Source: Buttiauxella agrestis ATCC 33320
Lineage (GTDB): Bacteria; Pseudomonadota; Gammaproteobacteria; Enterobacterales; Enterobacteriaceae
Reading direction: 5' to 3'
DNA length: 50,432 nt
NCBI RefSeq assembly: GCF_000735355.1
Contig: NZ_JMPI01000058.1
Location: forward strand, 1-50,432
A program made the position numbers and the translations under genes. The notes under the pieces are model-generated. The model worked only from the letters and a program-made list of their open reading frames with translations, was not told where the DNA came from and searched no databases. Numbering within the stretch: position 1 is the stretch's first letter; each line of letters begins with the position of its first letter. Shown piece by piece: positions 1 to 9,275 of this stretch.

Positions 1-1713
1 CGCGGTGTTGCCGGCGGCATCGACGCCGGTGACCATCACCTGCACATCGTTGTTGCCTTCGTTCAGGGCATTCGTCGGCACCGGCACTTCATAGCGCAGC
101 TGGCCGTTTTCATCGGTGACCACTTCGCCGCGATATTCATGGCCGTTAACACTGACGACGACTTTATCGCCCGCCTGCGCGTCACCGCTCACTACGCCGG
201 AGATCAGGGTCGGCATCCGGGATTCATTGTGGTTCACGGTATCGTCACCGGCCACAGTTTCAATCGTCAGGACGTTATGCGCCTGGGTATCAAGCGTGAC
301 GTTGTGGTGCTCAACGGCAATCGCTTCGTTACCCGCCGCATCGTGGCTAACAACCTGAACCTGAACGTCGTTAGTCCCTTCAGTCAGAATGCTGGTTGGA
401 ACCGGCACCTCATAACGCAGCGTGCCGTTGTCATTGACCACAAATCCATGGAAATTCTGCCCATGCACCGTCACGGTCACCGGATCGCCTGCCTGTGCAT
501 CACCACCGACCGCGCCGCTTATGAACGTCGGCATACGAGATTCGATGGCATTGACTACATCATCTCCCGCAACGGTTCCGATAGTGACCGAGTTATGAAT
601 ATCCAGGTCAATATCAACGTGATGATCCGCATAGGCCTGAGTCGTGTTGCCCGCCGCATCGGTAGAGGTGACGGTGGCATGAATATTGGGGTCAGTGAGT
701 AAGCCCTGGGTTGAGACATTAATCTGATAGCCCAGATTGCCATCGGCTAACACAATGACCTCGCCGCTATAGTTCTGACCATGAACGGTGAGTGTCACCG
801 CGTCGCCAGGTTTAGCATCGCCTGACACATTGCCATGGACTAATGTCTGCGGCTGGTGAGATTCGGCGATGTTAATCACGTTGTCTGGCGTGACGCTATC
901 AATGGTTATCTGGTCTTGCGGGCCGTGGGTGTCAATTTCCGATTCGGCGGTGCTTTGCGCAGTGCGCCCGGAAACATCAGTGGCGGTGGCAACCACGGTA
1001 ATTTCACCGTCTACAAGACCGCTTAAATCAGGCTGGATTGTCCAGTGTCCGTTAGAAACAGGAACATCGACGCTGATTGTGTTTTTTTGGCTATCTGTGA
1101 AGACCAGCGTGACGTGATTTTGGTTACTGGTGCCGCTGACGTTGGCGTGATTTATTTCTTCTTTGTTAATGAAGCCATCGTTACCGGCAAAATCTTCAAT
1201 GTTAACCAGCGGGGGAAGTACAGGCGGGGAGCCGCCGTCGTTTAAACCATTCTCGGGGAGGTTTATTGCCCAGGTCGGTGCGCCGATACCTTGCGTGTTG
1301 AAACCGGCCGTTGGGTCGATGATTTGCCCGGTTAAATCCAGCTGCACAAGGGTGTGTCCACCGCCACCGCCTTCAATCTGCACAGGGGGTTCATTGCCCG
1401 CTGCGGTCGCTTCTAAGGCTTGCGTCGGGTCAGTACCGTCGGCGATGGCCTGCTGTATGGATGCGACATCTTGCGTGTCATGCTCCACATTATTCACCGC
1501 GTTTAAGCCGTGTTCAGTCCAGTGGCTATTACGCCCGAGATCGAGTGTTTTACCGTCTGGCAAAGCCACACTTACCGCACCGCTGGCACCAGTGACAATT
1601 TCCTCGCCACTGTAGATTCGGTCACCTTCTTTCAAGAGACGCTGCGAGCCATCTGCTTCTACTACATAAACCTGGCCTATTACCGCCTTGATCACACCGA
1701 GTAAATTACTCAC
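1..1713 (-). CDS. Giant LapA/BapA-type biofilm adhesin, N-terminal part
   Basis: The reading frame is open for 571 codons from a GTG at 1713 to the window edge, so the C-terminus is missing. GAGAGGG lies just upstream of the GTG, and the Val/Met-Ser-Asn start matches LapA proteins. Residues 1-106 resemble the LapA retention module: a small beta domain with LPDGKTLDLG near 51-60, then a helix with IQQAIADGTDPTQ near 86-98, ending in TAAG at 103-106. TAAG is the motif cut by the periplasmic protease LapG in Pseudomonas. Next come a Gly/Pro-rich linker and Ig-like domains with a period of about 106 residues, each carrying AGDD, ESRMPT and DAAGN motifs. Family knowledge: such proteins are secreted by type I systems, anchored in the outer membrane by the retention module, and released when LapG cuts them. 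The secretion system lies divergently at 2115-7140. Total size and C-terminal secretion signal cannot be seen. Confidence 0.88.
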   Translation of the reverse strand, partial: MSNLLGVIKAVIGQVYVVEADGSQRLLKEGDRIYSGEEIVTGASGAVSVALPDGKTLDLGRNSHWTEHGLNAVNNVEHDTQDVASIQQAIADGTDPTQALEATAAGNEPPVQIEGGGGGHTLVQLDLTGQIIDPTAGFNTQGIGAPTWAINLPENGLNDGGSPPVLPPLVNIEDFAGNDGFINKEEINHANVSGTSNQNHVTLVFTDSQKNTISVDVPVSNGHWTIQPDLSGLVDGEITVVATATDVSGRTAQSTAESEIDTHGPQDQITIDSVTPDNVINIAESHQPQTLVHGNVSGDAKPGDAVTLTVHGQNYSGEVIVLADGNLGYQINVSTQGLLTDPNIHATVTSTDAAGNTTQAYADHHVDIDLDIHNSVTIGTVAGDDVVNAIESRMPTFISGAVGGDAQAGDPVTVTVHGQNFHGFVVNDNGTLRYEVPVPTSILTEGTNDVQVQVVSHDAAGNEAIAVEHHNVTLDTQAHNVLTIETVAGDDTVNHNESRMPTLISGVVSGDAQAGDKVVVSVNGHEYRGEVVTDENGQLRYEVPVPTNALNEGNNDVQVMVTGVDAAGNTA

Positions 1714-2114
1714 AGTACCCTCTCTTGAATATCATCTTTATTTTTATAAATGCCGCAATAAGTTAATTAACCAATAACATTATTCTTTCATTCGCAATAC
1801 ATTCACGGAATATAGAAAAATATCCATTAATGGACATCTCTAATTCGGAGATAATTTAAAATGTAGAAAAAAACACAGTTATTAGAACTCTATTACTGGA
1901 GGCTTGACTGAGCGTTAAATATAATCAAAAATGACGCAAAGTGAAACATCACATTACAAAACATTAAATTTCATTTCGAATGAAAGCCGCATTTATTGTG
2001 GACAGGCAAACACTTCAGCACTTGTTAATTAATATGATGTTTCGTGTTAAGAGATAATGGATATAAAGCGTGATGTAGGGATATCATTACTATGCGTAAT
2101 AAGGCATTCAGACA
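1714..2114. other. Divergent intergenic region, adhesin / secretion operon
   Basis: About 400 bp of AT-rich DNA separate the adhesin start from the outer-membrane secretion gene. Promoters for both directions must lie here. I see no convincing ORF and no single clear sigma-70 promoter. AT richness is compatible with silencing by H-NS, which is an inference only. Confidence 0.6.
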
Positions 2115-3458
2115 ATGCAGAAGTTTTTCTTTTTTATAATTGGTTGTTTATCAATACAATCTGTTAACGCAGAAAGTTTACAAAATACTGTCAAACAAGC
2201 CTTATCAAATCATCCTGAAGTTAATGCCTCTGTTAATAGTCGTTATTCTGCTGAACAAGACTTACGCGCAGCTCGCGGCGGCTATCTGCCAACATTAAAT
2301 CTGGATGCCGAAGCAGGCCAGAAGAATATTAATGATGCTACTACACGCGCAGGCGGCAGTAACAAAGGGATGAACCTTTCCCCGAACGATGCCACGATTA
2401 ACCTTAATCAGAATGTCTTCGACGGGTTTGCGACGTCAAGCGAAGTAGATCGCCAGAAAGCCACGGTGGACTCTCGTGCTTTTAACGTCTTGAATGTTAG
2501 CGAAACAACCGCATTCGAAGTGGTTCAGTCCTATCTCGACGTATTGCAACGCCAGGAATATGTCCGTCTGGCAGAAGACGATTTGGCAAACCATGAACGC
2601 ATCTATGACCAGATTCGTTTGCGTACCGATCAGGGTGTTGGCCGTTCTGGTGATTTAATGCAGGCAGAGGCCCGTCTTGCGCAGGCTCGCAACAATTTAC
2701 TGACCGAGCAAACCAACCTCGAAGATGCAAATACGACGTTCTTGAGTGTCACCGGTGAAGCGCCAGAAAACCTCAGTCTGCCGGAAAACATTGATGCTTT
2801 GTTGCCAAAATCGCTTGAAGATGCGAAACGGATTATGGAATCCAACAGTCCGCTTCTGAAATCTGCAAATGCCGATATTGAAGCGGCTCGTCAGCAATAT
2901 GAAGCATCTAAATCAACGTTTTACCCACGCGTTGACGTCGAGCTTGCCCGTAGCGTCAGTAATGACACTGACACCACGCGTGCACATTCTGAAGAGTGGC
3001 AAGCGATGGTGAAAATGCATTACAACCTCTATCAGGGTGGCAGCGATAAAGCCGCAATGCAGTCTCGTGCCTATTTGCAAAAACAAGCGCAGGATGTTCG
3101 TAATAACACACTACGCCAGATGAATCAGGAAATTGGCCTGGCATGGTCGGCATTAAAAAGTGCCCGTGACCAATTACCCGCAGCCGCTGATTATGCCGAC
3201 CGTAGTGTAAAAGTCCGTACCGCTTATCAGGATCAATTTAGTTTGGGTGAACGTACGCTGTTAGATTTATTAGACAGTGAAAATGAAGTTTTTTCATCCA
3301 AACGTCGTTTAGTGGAATTACGTTACCTGGAAATATCCAGCGGCTACCGTATTTTTGCCCGGACAGGTGAATTATTAAAATCGCTGAAAATTAACCCAAC
3401 AGCCGCAGGCCAGCCAATAGATTCGGCAAGTAATAATACGCTGCCAGAACTTAATTAA
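2115..3458 (+). CDS. TolC-family outer membrane channel of type I secretion (LapE/BapB-like)
   Basis: 447 residues. An N-terminal signal peptide (hydrophobic FFFFIIG core, cleavage likely after VNA at residue 19) is followed by the periodic helical pattern of TolC-type efflux channels. That includes the early motif ALSNHPEV and the duplicated half beginning near ALLPKSLEDA. Family role: it forms the trimeric outer-membrane and periplasmic tunnel through which an unfolded adhesin leaves the cell. The ABC protein and HlyD-like adaptor follow in the same direction, and the adhesin is divergent upstream, so the adhesin is the obvious substrate. The ATG start gives a proper signal peptide, although the ribosome site upstream is weak (AAGG about 11 bp away). 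A 129-bp gap containing a REP-like repeat separates it from the next gene. Confidence 0.9.
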   Translation: MQKFFFFIIGCLSIQSVNAESLQNTVKQALSNHPEVNASVNSRYSAEQDLRAARGGYLPTLNLDAEAGQKNINDATTRAGGSNKGMNLSPNDATINLNQNVFDGFATSSEVDRQKATVDSRAFNVLNVSETTAFEVVQSYLDVLQRQEYVRLAEDDLANHERIYDQIRLRTDQGVGRSGDLMQAEARLAQARNNLLTEQTNLEDANTTFLSVTGEAPENLSLPENIDALLPKSLEDAKRIMESNSPLLKSANADIEAARQQYEASKSTFYPRVDVELARSVSNDTDTTRAHSEEWQAMVKMHYNLYQGGSDKAAMQSRAYLQKQAQDVRNNTLRQMNQEIGLAWSALKSARDQLPAAADYADRSVKVRTAYQDQFSLGERTLLDLLDSENEVFSSKRRLVELRYLEISSGYRIFARTGELLKSLKINPTAAGQPIDSASNNTLPELN

Positions 3459-3473
3459 TCTCTCGGTGTAAAT

Positions 3474-3554
3474 GGTGGATGACGCTACGCTTATCCACCC
3501 TACAAACACAAAACAGTTATTTCGTAGGTCGGATAAGCGCAGCGCCATCCGGCA
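3474..3554. repeat. REP/BIME-like palindromic repeat
   Basis: Two related arms face each other: one at 3474-3503 containing CGCTTATCCACCCTAC, and its inverse at 3524-3554 containing GTAGGTCGGATAAGCG. This matches the well-known enterobacterial extragenic palindrome ending in GCTTATCCGACCTAC. It lies inside the secretion operon, between the outer-membrane and ABC genes. Such elements can act as weak terminators, mRNA stabilisers or gyrase sites. Confidence 0.8.
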
Positions 3555-3587
3555 GAAATTATTTCGTTCACCAGACATAACGCCTAA

Positions 3588-5780
3588 ATGAATTCACAAG
3601 TTGAACAGATGAATACCCTGTCAGAAACGCCTCCTGTTGAGGAGTCGCATTATCATGACCCACGTAGCCGCCACGATGATCCTTTGCTCGACTGTCTGTT
3701 GGTGCTGTGCTCTTTGCATGGTAAATCTGCGAGCCGCTCAACATTAAGTAGTGGTTTGCCGCTGGAAAACGATCGTCTGACGTTAGCGATATTACCGCGC
3801 GCGGCAGCTCGCGCCGGTTTGAAAGCGCGGGTCATCAAACGCACGCTCGATAAAATTCCGGCAATGTCTCTGCCTGCGGTAGTTCTACTTCGTGATGGCG
3901 GCGCTGCCGTATTACTGGGCTGGAATGCCGACGGCAAAGCACGCATTATGCCAAGCGAAAGTGAAGGCGGTGAAATCACCATTGACGCAACCGAGCTTGA
4001 GTCAATCTATGCAGGCCAGGTCATTTTCGCCCATCCGCGCCATGAGTTTGATTTGCAGTCGGAATCATTCCTGCCACGTACCAAGTCCTGGTTTAAAGAT
4101 ACGCTCAAGCTGTCGCGCTATCTGTATATGGATGCGGTGCTGGCAAGTTTGCTGATTAACCTGATTGCGCTCGGAACGCCGCTGTTTACCATGAACGTGT
4201 ATGACCGTGTGGTTCCTAACCACGCCACGGTGACGTTGTGGGTTCTGGCGGTTGGGATTTGCATGGCGTTCATTTTTGATTTGATATTAAAAATGCTGCG
4301 CGGTGTCTGTCTCGATATCGCCGGGAAAAAGAGTGACCTGATTATTTCCGCCACGCTTTTTGAGCGTATCACCGGCATGGAAATGAAAGCGCGCCCGGCA
4401 CGCGTCGGCAGCTTTGCACAGAATATTCATGAGTTTCAGTCGCTGCGCGACTTCCTGTCTTCGCTGACGCTGACCACGCTTATCGACCTGCCGTTTACGC
4501 TGGTGCTGTTGCTGGTTATCGGGATTATCGGCGGCACTCTGGCGTGGATCCCACTGCTCACCTTCCCTATCGCATTGCTGATTAGCTGGGCATTACAAAA
4601 GCCAGTGAATGCGGCAGTGGCCAAAACCATGAGTCTGGCAAGCGAGCGCCAGGCATTGCTGATTGAAACCCTCAGCGGCCTGGATGCCATCAAAGTTAAT
4701 AACGCCCAGAGCGAGCGCCAGTATCAGTGGGAACAAACGCTGGGTAGCCTGAGTCGCCTGGAATTGCGCGTGAAAACGCTGTCCAGTTTTGCCAGCAACC
4801 TGACCGGATGGTTCCAGCAAATGTCTGGCGTCATCATGATTATTGTCGGCGTGTATATGATTATCGGCGGCAAGCTAAGCATGGGTGGCCTGATTGCCTG
4901 CTACATGCTCAATAGCCGTGCACTGATGCCGATGGGGCAATTGACCGGGTTGATTGCGCGTTATCAGCAAGCCCGTCTGACCATCAACAGTACCGAAAAA
5001 ATGATGTCGATGCCGCAGGAACGTCGCGAGCACGAACATCCGCTCAAGCGTGAAAACTTCCGGGGCAGCATTGAGTTTAAAGACGTTGATTTCAGCTATC
5101 CCGAGCAGAAAAACCCTTCGCTGCAAAAAATTAATCTGACGATTAAGCCTGGCGAGCGCGTCGGGATTATTGGCCGTAGCGGCTCCGGTAAAAGCTCCAT
5201 CAGCAAGCTAATTATCAATTTGTACCAGCCAACCGGCGGTAACATTTTGATCGACGACGTCGATGCACGCCAGCTGGATGTGAATGATTTACGCCATAGC
5301 ATTGGTTACGTTCCGCAGGATATTCAGCTATTTAACGGCACGCTGCGCGATAACCTGATTTCTGGCGCGCGTTATGTTGACGATGAAACCATGCTGCGTG
5401 CGGCGGAACTGGCGGGGGTTAACGAGTTCGCACGTATTCACCCGGACGGTTATAACCTGCAAGTGGGCGAGCGTGGAATGCAGTTGTCTGGCGGGCAACG
5501 CCAGGCCGTAGCGCTGGCTCGCGCGCTTCTGCTCGAACCTCCTGTTCTGCTGCTTGATGAACCAACCAGCGCTATGGACAACACCAGCGAAGACAGAATC
5601 AAACAGGGCCTGGTGCCGTTTGTTGCTGATAAAACCTTGCTACTGGTGACACATAAAGCGTCGATGCTGTCGTTGGTTGATCGCCTGATTATTGTTGATA
5701 AAGGACGCATTATTGCTGATGGCCCGAAAGCTATCGTGATGGATGCGCTGAAGAAGGGTCAAATCAATGCGTCTCGCTGA
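3588..5780 (+). CDS. Type I secretion ABC transporter (LapB/BapC-like)
   Basis: 730 residues with the three-part layout of type I secretion ATPases. Residues about 25-150 form a peptidase C39-like domain in which I see no Gln/Cys catalytic pair, so it is probably a non-cleaving substrate-recognition domain. A six-helix transmembrane domain follows at about 175-470. The C-terminal ATPase has Walker A GRSGSGKSS near 528, signature LSGGQRQ near 632 and Walker B VLLLDEPTSAMD near 653. It powers adhesin export across the inner membrane together with the HlyD-like adaptor, whose gene starts inside the last 14 bp of this one. The first ATG is used here; the ATG seven codons later (3609) is equally possible. 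Confidence 0.92.
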   Translation: MNSQVEQMNTLSETPPVEESHYHDPRSRHDDPLLDCLLVLCSLHGKSASRSTLSSGLPLENDRLTLAILPRAAARAGLKARVIKRTLDKIPAMSLPAVVLLRDGGAAVLLGWNADGKARIMPSESEGGEITIDATELESIYAGQVIFAHPRHEFDLQSESFLPRTKSWFKDTLKLSRYLYMDAVLASLLINLIALGTPLFTMNVYDRVVPNHATVTLWVLAVGICMAFIFDLILKMLRGVCLDIAGKKSDLIISATLFERITGMEMKARPARVGSFAQNIHEFQSLRDFLSSLTLTTLIDLPFTLVLLLVIGIIGGTLAWIPLLTFPIALLISWALQKPVNAAVAKTMSLASERQALLIETLSGLDAIKVNNAQSERQYQWEQTLGSLSRLELRVKTLSSFASNLTGWFQQMSGVIMIIVGVYMIIGGKLSMGGLIACYMLNSRALMPMGQLTGLIARYQQARLTINSTEKMMSMPQERREHEHPLKRENFRGSIEFKDVDFSYPEQKNPSLQKINLTIKPGERVGIIGRSGSGKSSISKLIINLYQPTGGNILIDDVDARQLDVNDLRHSIGYVPQDIQLFNGTLRDNLISGARYVDDETMLRAAELAGVNEFARIHPDGYNLQVGERGMQLSGGQRQAVALARALLLEPPVLLLDEPTSAMDNTSEDRIKQGLVPFVADKTLLLVTHKASMLSLVDRLIIVDKGRIIADGPKAIVMDALKKGQINASR

Positions 5781-7140
5781 GTTATTTAAAGATTTCCGTC
5801 AGCAAGCCCGCCACTATTTTAGTGGTCGCGATGAGAACCAGGCGGAAAATATTAACGAGGTCAGTCATGCACTTATTGATGATTCACCGCGTGTTATCCG
5901 TCTGACGCTATGGACTATTTTGGCGTTGGTGGTGTTGGCGTTCATCTGGGCCGGATTTGCCCAGCTTGACGAGGTAACGCGTGGCGAAGGCAAGGCAATT
6001 CCCTCCTCCCGCCTGCAAAAAATTCAGAACCTGGAAGGCGGGATTGTCACTGAACTGTTTGTTCACGAAGGGCAAATTGTTGAAGCCGGAACCCCTCTGC
6101 TGCATCTGGACGACACGCGTTTTGCATCGAACGTCGGTGAAACGGAAGCAGACAAACTTGGCCTGCAGGCTAAAATTGACCGCCTGAGTGCTGAAGCGGA
6201 AGACAAAGATTTCATTATTTCGGATGAGATAATGAAAAAAGCGCCTGATGTCGCTCGTGGCGAACTCGACCTTTTCAACAGCCGCCGTCGACAGTTCCAG
6301 AATGAAATCGAAGGGCTTCAGGAACAGTTGGTGCAGAAGAGACAAGAGCTGCGCGATTTCCAGTCTAAGCAGTCGCAATACAAAAACAGCCTCAGCTTGT
6401 TACAGCAAGAGATCAAAATGTCTGAGCCACTGTTGGCGTCAGGTGCGATTTCTAAAGTCGAGATTTTGCGTTTACGCCGCACCGAAGTGGAAACCAAAGG
6501 TTTGCTGGACTCTGTCGCGCTTTCCATTCCTAAATCTGCGTCCGAAACCAAAGAGATTGAGAATAAGATTGGTGAAAGCCGCAACCGCTTCCAGAGCGAT
6601 GCACTTTCCCAGCTCAACGAAGCACGCACTAACCTGAGCAAAGCCGAAGCCACGGGCAAAGCCCTGGAAGACCGCGTTAATCGCACTATGGTGGTTTCAC
6701 CTGTTCGCGGTATCGTTCAGCAAATAATGGTCAACACCATTGGCGGCGTGATTCAGCCGGGCAGTGATTTAGTCGAAATCGTTCCACTTGACGATAAGCT
6801 GCTGATTGAAGTGAAGATCCAACCACGTGATATTGCTTTCTTGCATCCAGGCCAGCATGCGATGGTGAAATTTACCGCTTACGATTACACCACTTACGGC
6901 GGACTGGACGGTGAACTGGTGCAGATTAGCCCTGATACCGTGACGGATAAAGAAGGCCACAGTTACTATATTGCCCGTCTGCGTACCGACAAGAACTACC
7001 TGGGAACAAAGGAGCATCCAATGCTTATTATTCCGGGAATGGTCGCATCGGTAGATATATTGACGGGTAAGAAATCCATTCTGAGTTATCTGCTAAAACC
7101 GATTATCCGGGCAAAAGCAGAAGCCTTACGCGAAAGATAA
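5767..7140 (+). CDS. HlyD-family membrane fusion protein of type I secretion (LapC/BapD-like)
   Basis: 457 residues. A short cytoplasmic N-terminus is followed by one membrane helix at about 45-66 (LWTILALVVLAFIWAGF). Then comes a biotinyl-lipoyl-like half-domain with IQNLEGGIVTEL, a long coiled coil (about 140-310, rich in Glu, Gln and Arg), the second lipoyl half with VRGIVQQIMV, and a beta-barrel end. This is the standard adaptor joining the ABC transporter to the outer-membrane channel. The start codon overlaps the ABC gene by 14 bp and AAGGG precedes it, so the two are translationally linked. The operon ends at a strong terminator directly downstream. Confidence 0.92.
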   Translation: MRLAELFKDFRQQARHYFSGRDENQAENINEVSHALIDDSPRVIRLTLWTILALVVLAFIWAGFAQLDEVTRGEGKAIPSSRLQKIQNLEGGIVTELFVHEGQIVEAGTPLLHLDDTRFASNVGETEADKLGLQAKIDRLSAEAEDKDFIISDEIMKKAPDVARGELDLFNSRRRQFQNEIEGLQEQLVQKRQELRDFQSKQSQYKNSLSLLQQEIKMSEPLLASGAISKVEILRLRRTEVETKGLLDSVALSIPKSASETKEIENKIGESRNRFQSDALSQLNEARTNLSKAEATGKALEDRVNRTMVVSPVRGIVQQIMVNTIGGVIQPGSDLVEIVPLDDKLLIEVKIQPRDIAFLHPGQHAMVKFTAYDYTTYGGLDGELVQISPDTVTDKEGHSYYIARLRTDKNYLGTKEHPMLIIPGMVASVDILTGKKSILSYLLKPIIRAKAEALRER

Positions 7141-7145
7141 AAAAA

Positions 7146-7175
7146 AGCCGCAACGAATAACGTTGCGGCTTTTTT
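7146..7175. terminator. Bidirectional rho-independent terminator
   Basis: The stem GCCGCAACG / CGTTGCGGC with loop AATAA is followed by a T-run on the plus strand and preceded by an A-run. It can therefore end both the secretion operon and the convergent regulator gene that stops at 7187. Confidence 0.93.
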
Positions 7176-7186
7176 CGTCGGCCAGA

Positions 7187-7789
7187 TTAGCTACTGAACG
7201 AAGACAACTTCCCACGATTGAGTGTCAACTTACCTTCATTAACCAGTTCCTGTAGAACCTTATGAATAGCACTACGAGAAATATGGTTTCTGCTCAAAAT
7301 GAAAGTATAAACTGACGTCTTTTCGCGGATCTCAGGCTCAAGTGACCATATATGTTTCACATGCTCAATCACGATTTCGCGAATGGTCTTGTGCGAACGC
7401 ATATTTTCGCGCTGGAAATAACGTTGCAGATGATTGGTTAAAATATCAAATGCATGCATCCACAAACTTTTTCTGGTGAGCATTTCATTGGCATTAGCCG
7501 AACTCATTACCCACATCTCACAGTCGCTATCACAACGCAGATAATGAGACATGACATCATTACGCATCTGTGCCAGGCCGAGTATGGCGGGGGCCGTGAA
7601 ACTCACCGTGACTAAATCGTTTTCAACCCGGTAAACAGAGACGGAACCTTTTTCAAGGTAAAATATGTTGCCATCCTTTCTCATTTCGATGCGCTGACGT
7701 TTCTTTCTCAATGAGAAATACGCGTTTTCAGATTTTTTTATCTCGTCTCCGATGAGCATTACAGATTCATCAAAATTAGGAGTGAACAT
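7187..7789 (-). CDS. Crp-like winged-helix regulator, IprA/YaiV-type
   Basis: 200 residues. The N-terminal two thirds resemble a cyclic-nucleotide-binding-like beta barrel (about 40-110, with NIFYLEKGSVSVYRVEN). The end carries a winged helix-turn-helix (about 160-195, with RNHISRSAIHKVLQELVNEG). This arrangement is typical of the enterobacterial IprA/YaiV family; IprA in Salmonella influences oxidative-stress resistance. I see no complete cAMP-binding signature, so any ligand is unknown. It converges on the type I secretion operon and shares its terminator. The ATG at 7789 is preceded by AGAGAAG. A role in controlling the adhesin is possible but rests on position alone. Confidence 0.75.
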   Translation of the reverse strand: MFTPNFDESVMLIGDEIKKSENAYFSLRKKRQRIEMRKDGNIFYLEKGSVSVYRVENDLVTVSFTAPAILGLAQMRNDVMSHYLRCDSDCEMWVMSSANANEMLTRKSLWMHAFDILTNHLQRYFQRENMRSHKTIREIVIEHVKHIWSLEPEIREKTSVYTFILSRNHISRSAIHKVLQELVNEGKLTLNRGKLSSFSS

Positions 7790-8465
7790 CAGCTTCTCTT
7801 ACTCGTGTTATGGGATTGAGATTATCTCCCGATGCAAGGCAAAAGGAGACAGCCCTAAGTGATGATACGTGCTACCAGCAACGTCTATCAATATAGGACA
7901 TAACGACAAACATGTACTTATACGCCAGGCTTATCTAAATCGTAGGGTGGCAATTTGAAAAGAAACACACAATGAGTGCAATCGCGGTAAGTTAATACCG
8001 CAACAATATTATTATATTGAGAATGAATAAACCCGTAGCTCACTATTATTACCCACAGTCGAAATCACCTGTTGAGTAAAGGCGACAGAAATAGTCAGGT
8101 ATTAAATAGAGCTGGAAAAACTTGCAGCACTGAGCAGCTGAACGCTGAAAATGACCGTTCGCTACCTCTCATGCCATTGCGTCAGCGAGTATATTTATTA
8201 ATGGACATAAACGTAATTTTTTTAATCTTTCCACCGGGATCTTTCTCTTTGCAATTAAAAAAGAATCAGGGAAAACATGTAAGATATTGATAATTATGGA
8301 TTTAATGTGTTTAAGAAGAGTGATTAATTTGTTATACAATTTGTCTTTGCAGGCTTCATTCGCAAGCAGAGGGTAAAGTCCCGAAAACACTGAGTTCTTC
8401 CATGCTTCATTATGCTTATAATGGCGTGTCAAAAAACTGCCTGAGTTAACGAGAGTACTGGCAAC
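7790..8465. other. Intergenic region without convincing gene
   Basis: About 680 bp of AT-rich DNA between two divergent regulator genes. Two short open frames occur (8072-8290 plus, 8169-8432 minus). Neither has a good start, a ribosome site or a recognisable composition. The region probably holds promoters and long leaders. Confidence 0.5.
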
Positions 8466-9275
8466 ATGTCCGAAGCAGATAATTTATGTTATCTCATTGA
8501 AAATAAAATATTATTTAACCCTGAGAAGCAGAGCCTTGTGCATGCTGATAGCCATGAACAGATAAAACTCAAACCAACGGCATCTTTATGCCTGCTGTTG
8601 TTGCTCAGAAATCACGGCGAGATAGTCACGCAGAATGAACTGTTGGCCTTTGCGTGGGGAGAAAGTCACAGGCAAGTGAGCTTTAATGCTTTTTATCAAA
8701 GTATCCTTTCTTTGCGTAAGTCTTTCCTACAAATGAATGTGGATAAACAAATAATCACCACGATTCCACGTAAAGGATTGGTCATTCAGCAAGAAATAAC
8801 CATAGAAAAAAAGTGTGTTCTCATTCCTGAAACAGTTACGGAACCTACGGCAGAGGTTGTTCCTCAGAGCACCCCTTTAGCAACTCAAGATGAAACGACC
8901 GCCATTTTAGTCGGCAAAACAAAACGTGCTTTGTTAACGCCGGTCGAAGGCATGATTATTATGTTAACCATGCTAATAATCGCGCTACTTATTTATCCAC
9001 GGGTCATCGGCAAACAATATTTCTCTGGTTATGTTGTCTCAAACAAATATGCTGGCCAATGCCATTATTTCTTAAACGATGATGCCAGTGACCACACGCG
9101 GCATGAGGACTTTATCAAGCGACATCCCGAGATGTGTAATAATGATAAATACCTTTATATAACGGCTTACCCTGAGACGAAGAATATTTCTATCATCCTT
9201 TGTGCTACCCGCATGGAATTGTCACACGATAATGCCTGCCAGTCCGTCTATTATCCACGGTACGATAGCCAATGA
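8466..9275 (+). CDS. ToxR/CadC-like membrane-anchored transcription regulator (YqeI-like)
   Basis: 269 residues, the same length as E. coli YqeI. Residues about 10-110 form an OmpR-type winged helix: LLLLLRNHGEIVTQNELL, a recognition region around FNAFYQSILSLRKSF, and a wing ending TIPRKGLVI. A linker and one membrane helix at about 160-180 (IIMLTMLIIALLIYP) follow. The last 85 residues are periplasmic and contain several cysteines. Family knowledge: such proteins bind DNA from the membrane and sense periplasmic signals, often with a small membrane partner. The next gene starts within its stop codon (ATGA) and is probably that partner. Target genes are unknown; the adhesin and c-di-GMP genes nearby are candidates. 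Confidence 0.8.
   Translation: MSEADNLCYLIENKILFNPEKQSLVHADSHEQIKLKPTASLCLLLLLRNHGEIVTQNELLAFAWGESHRQVSFNAFYQSILSLRKSFLQMNVDKQIITTIPRKGLVIQQEITIEKKCVLIPETVTEPTAEVVPQSTPLATQDETTAILVGKTKRALLTPVEGMIIMLTMLIIALLIYPRVIGKQYFSGYVVSNKYAGQCHYFLNDDASDHTRHEDFIKRHPEMCNNDKYLYITAYPETKNISIILCATRMELSHDNACQSVYYPRYDSQ

Noticed and set aside
139..702. Plus-strand frame of 187 codons at the left end
   Set aside because: It lies antisense to the adhesin repeats, whose minus-strand reading matches the LapA module and Ig-like domains.
8072..8290. 72-codon frame in the large intergenic region
   Set aside because: TTG start without ribosome site, no signal, domain or sensible composition.
8169..8432. 87-codon minus-strand frame in the same region
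   Set aside because: No ribosome site and no known motif; overlaps the other doubtful frame.
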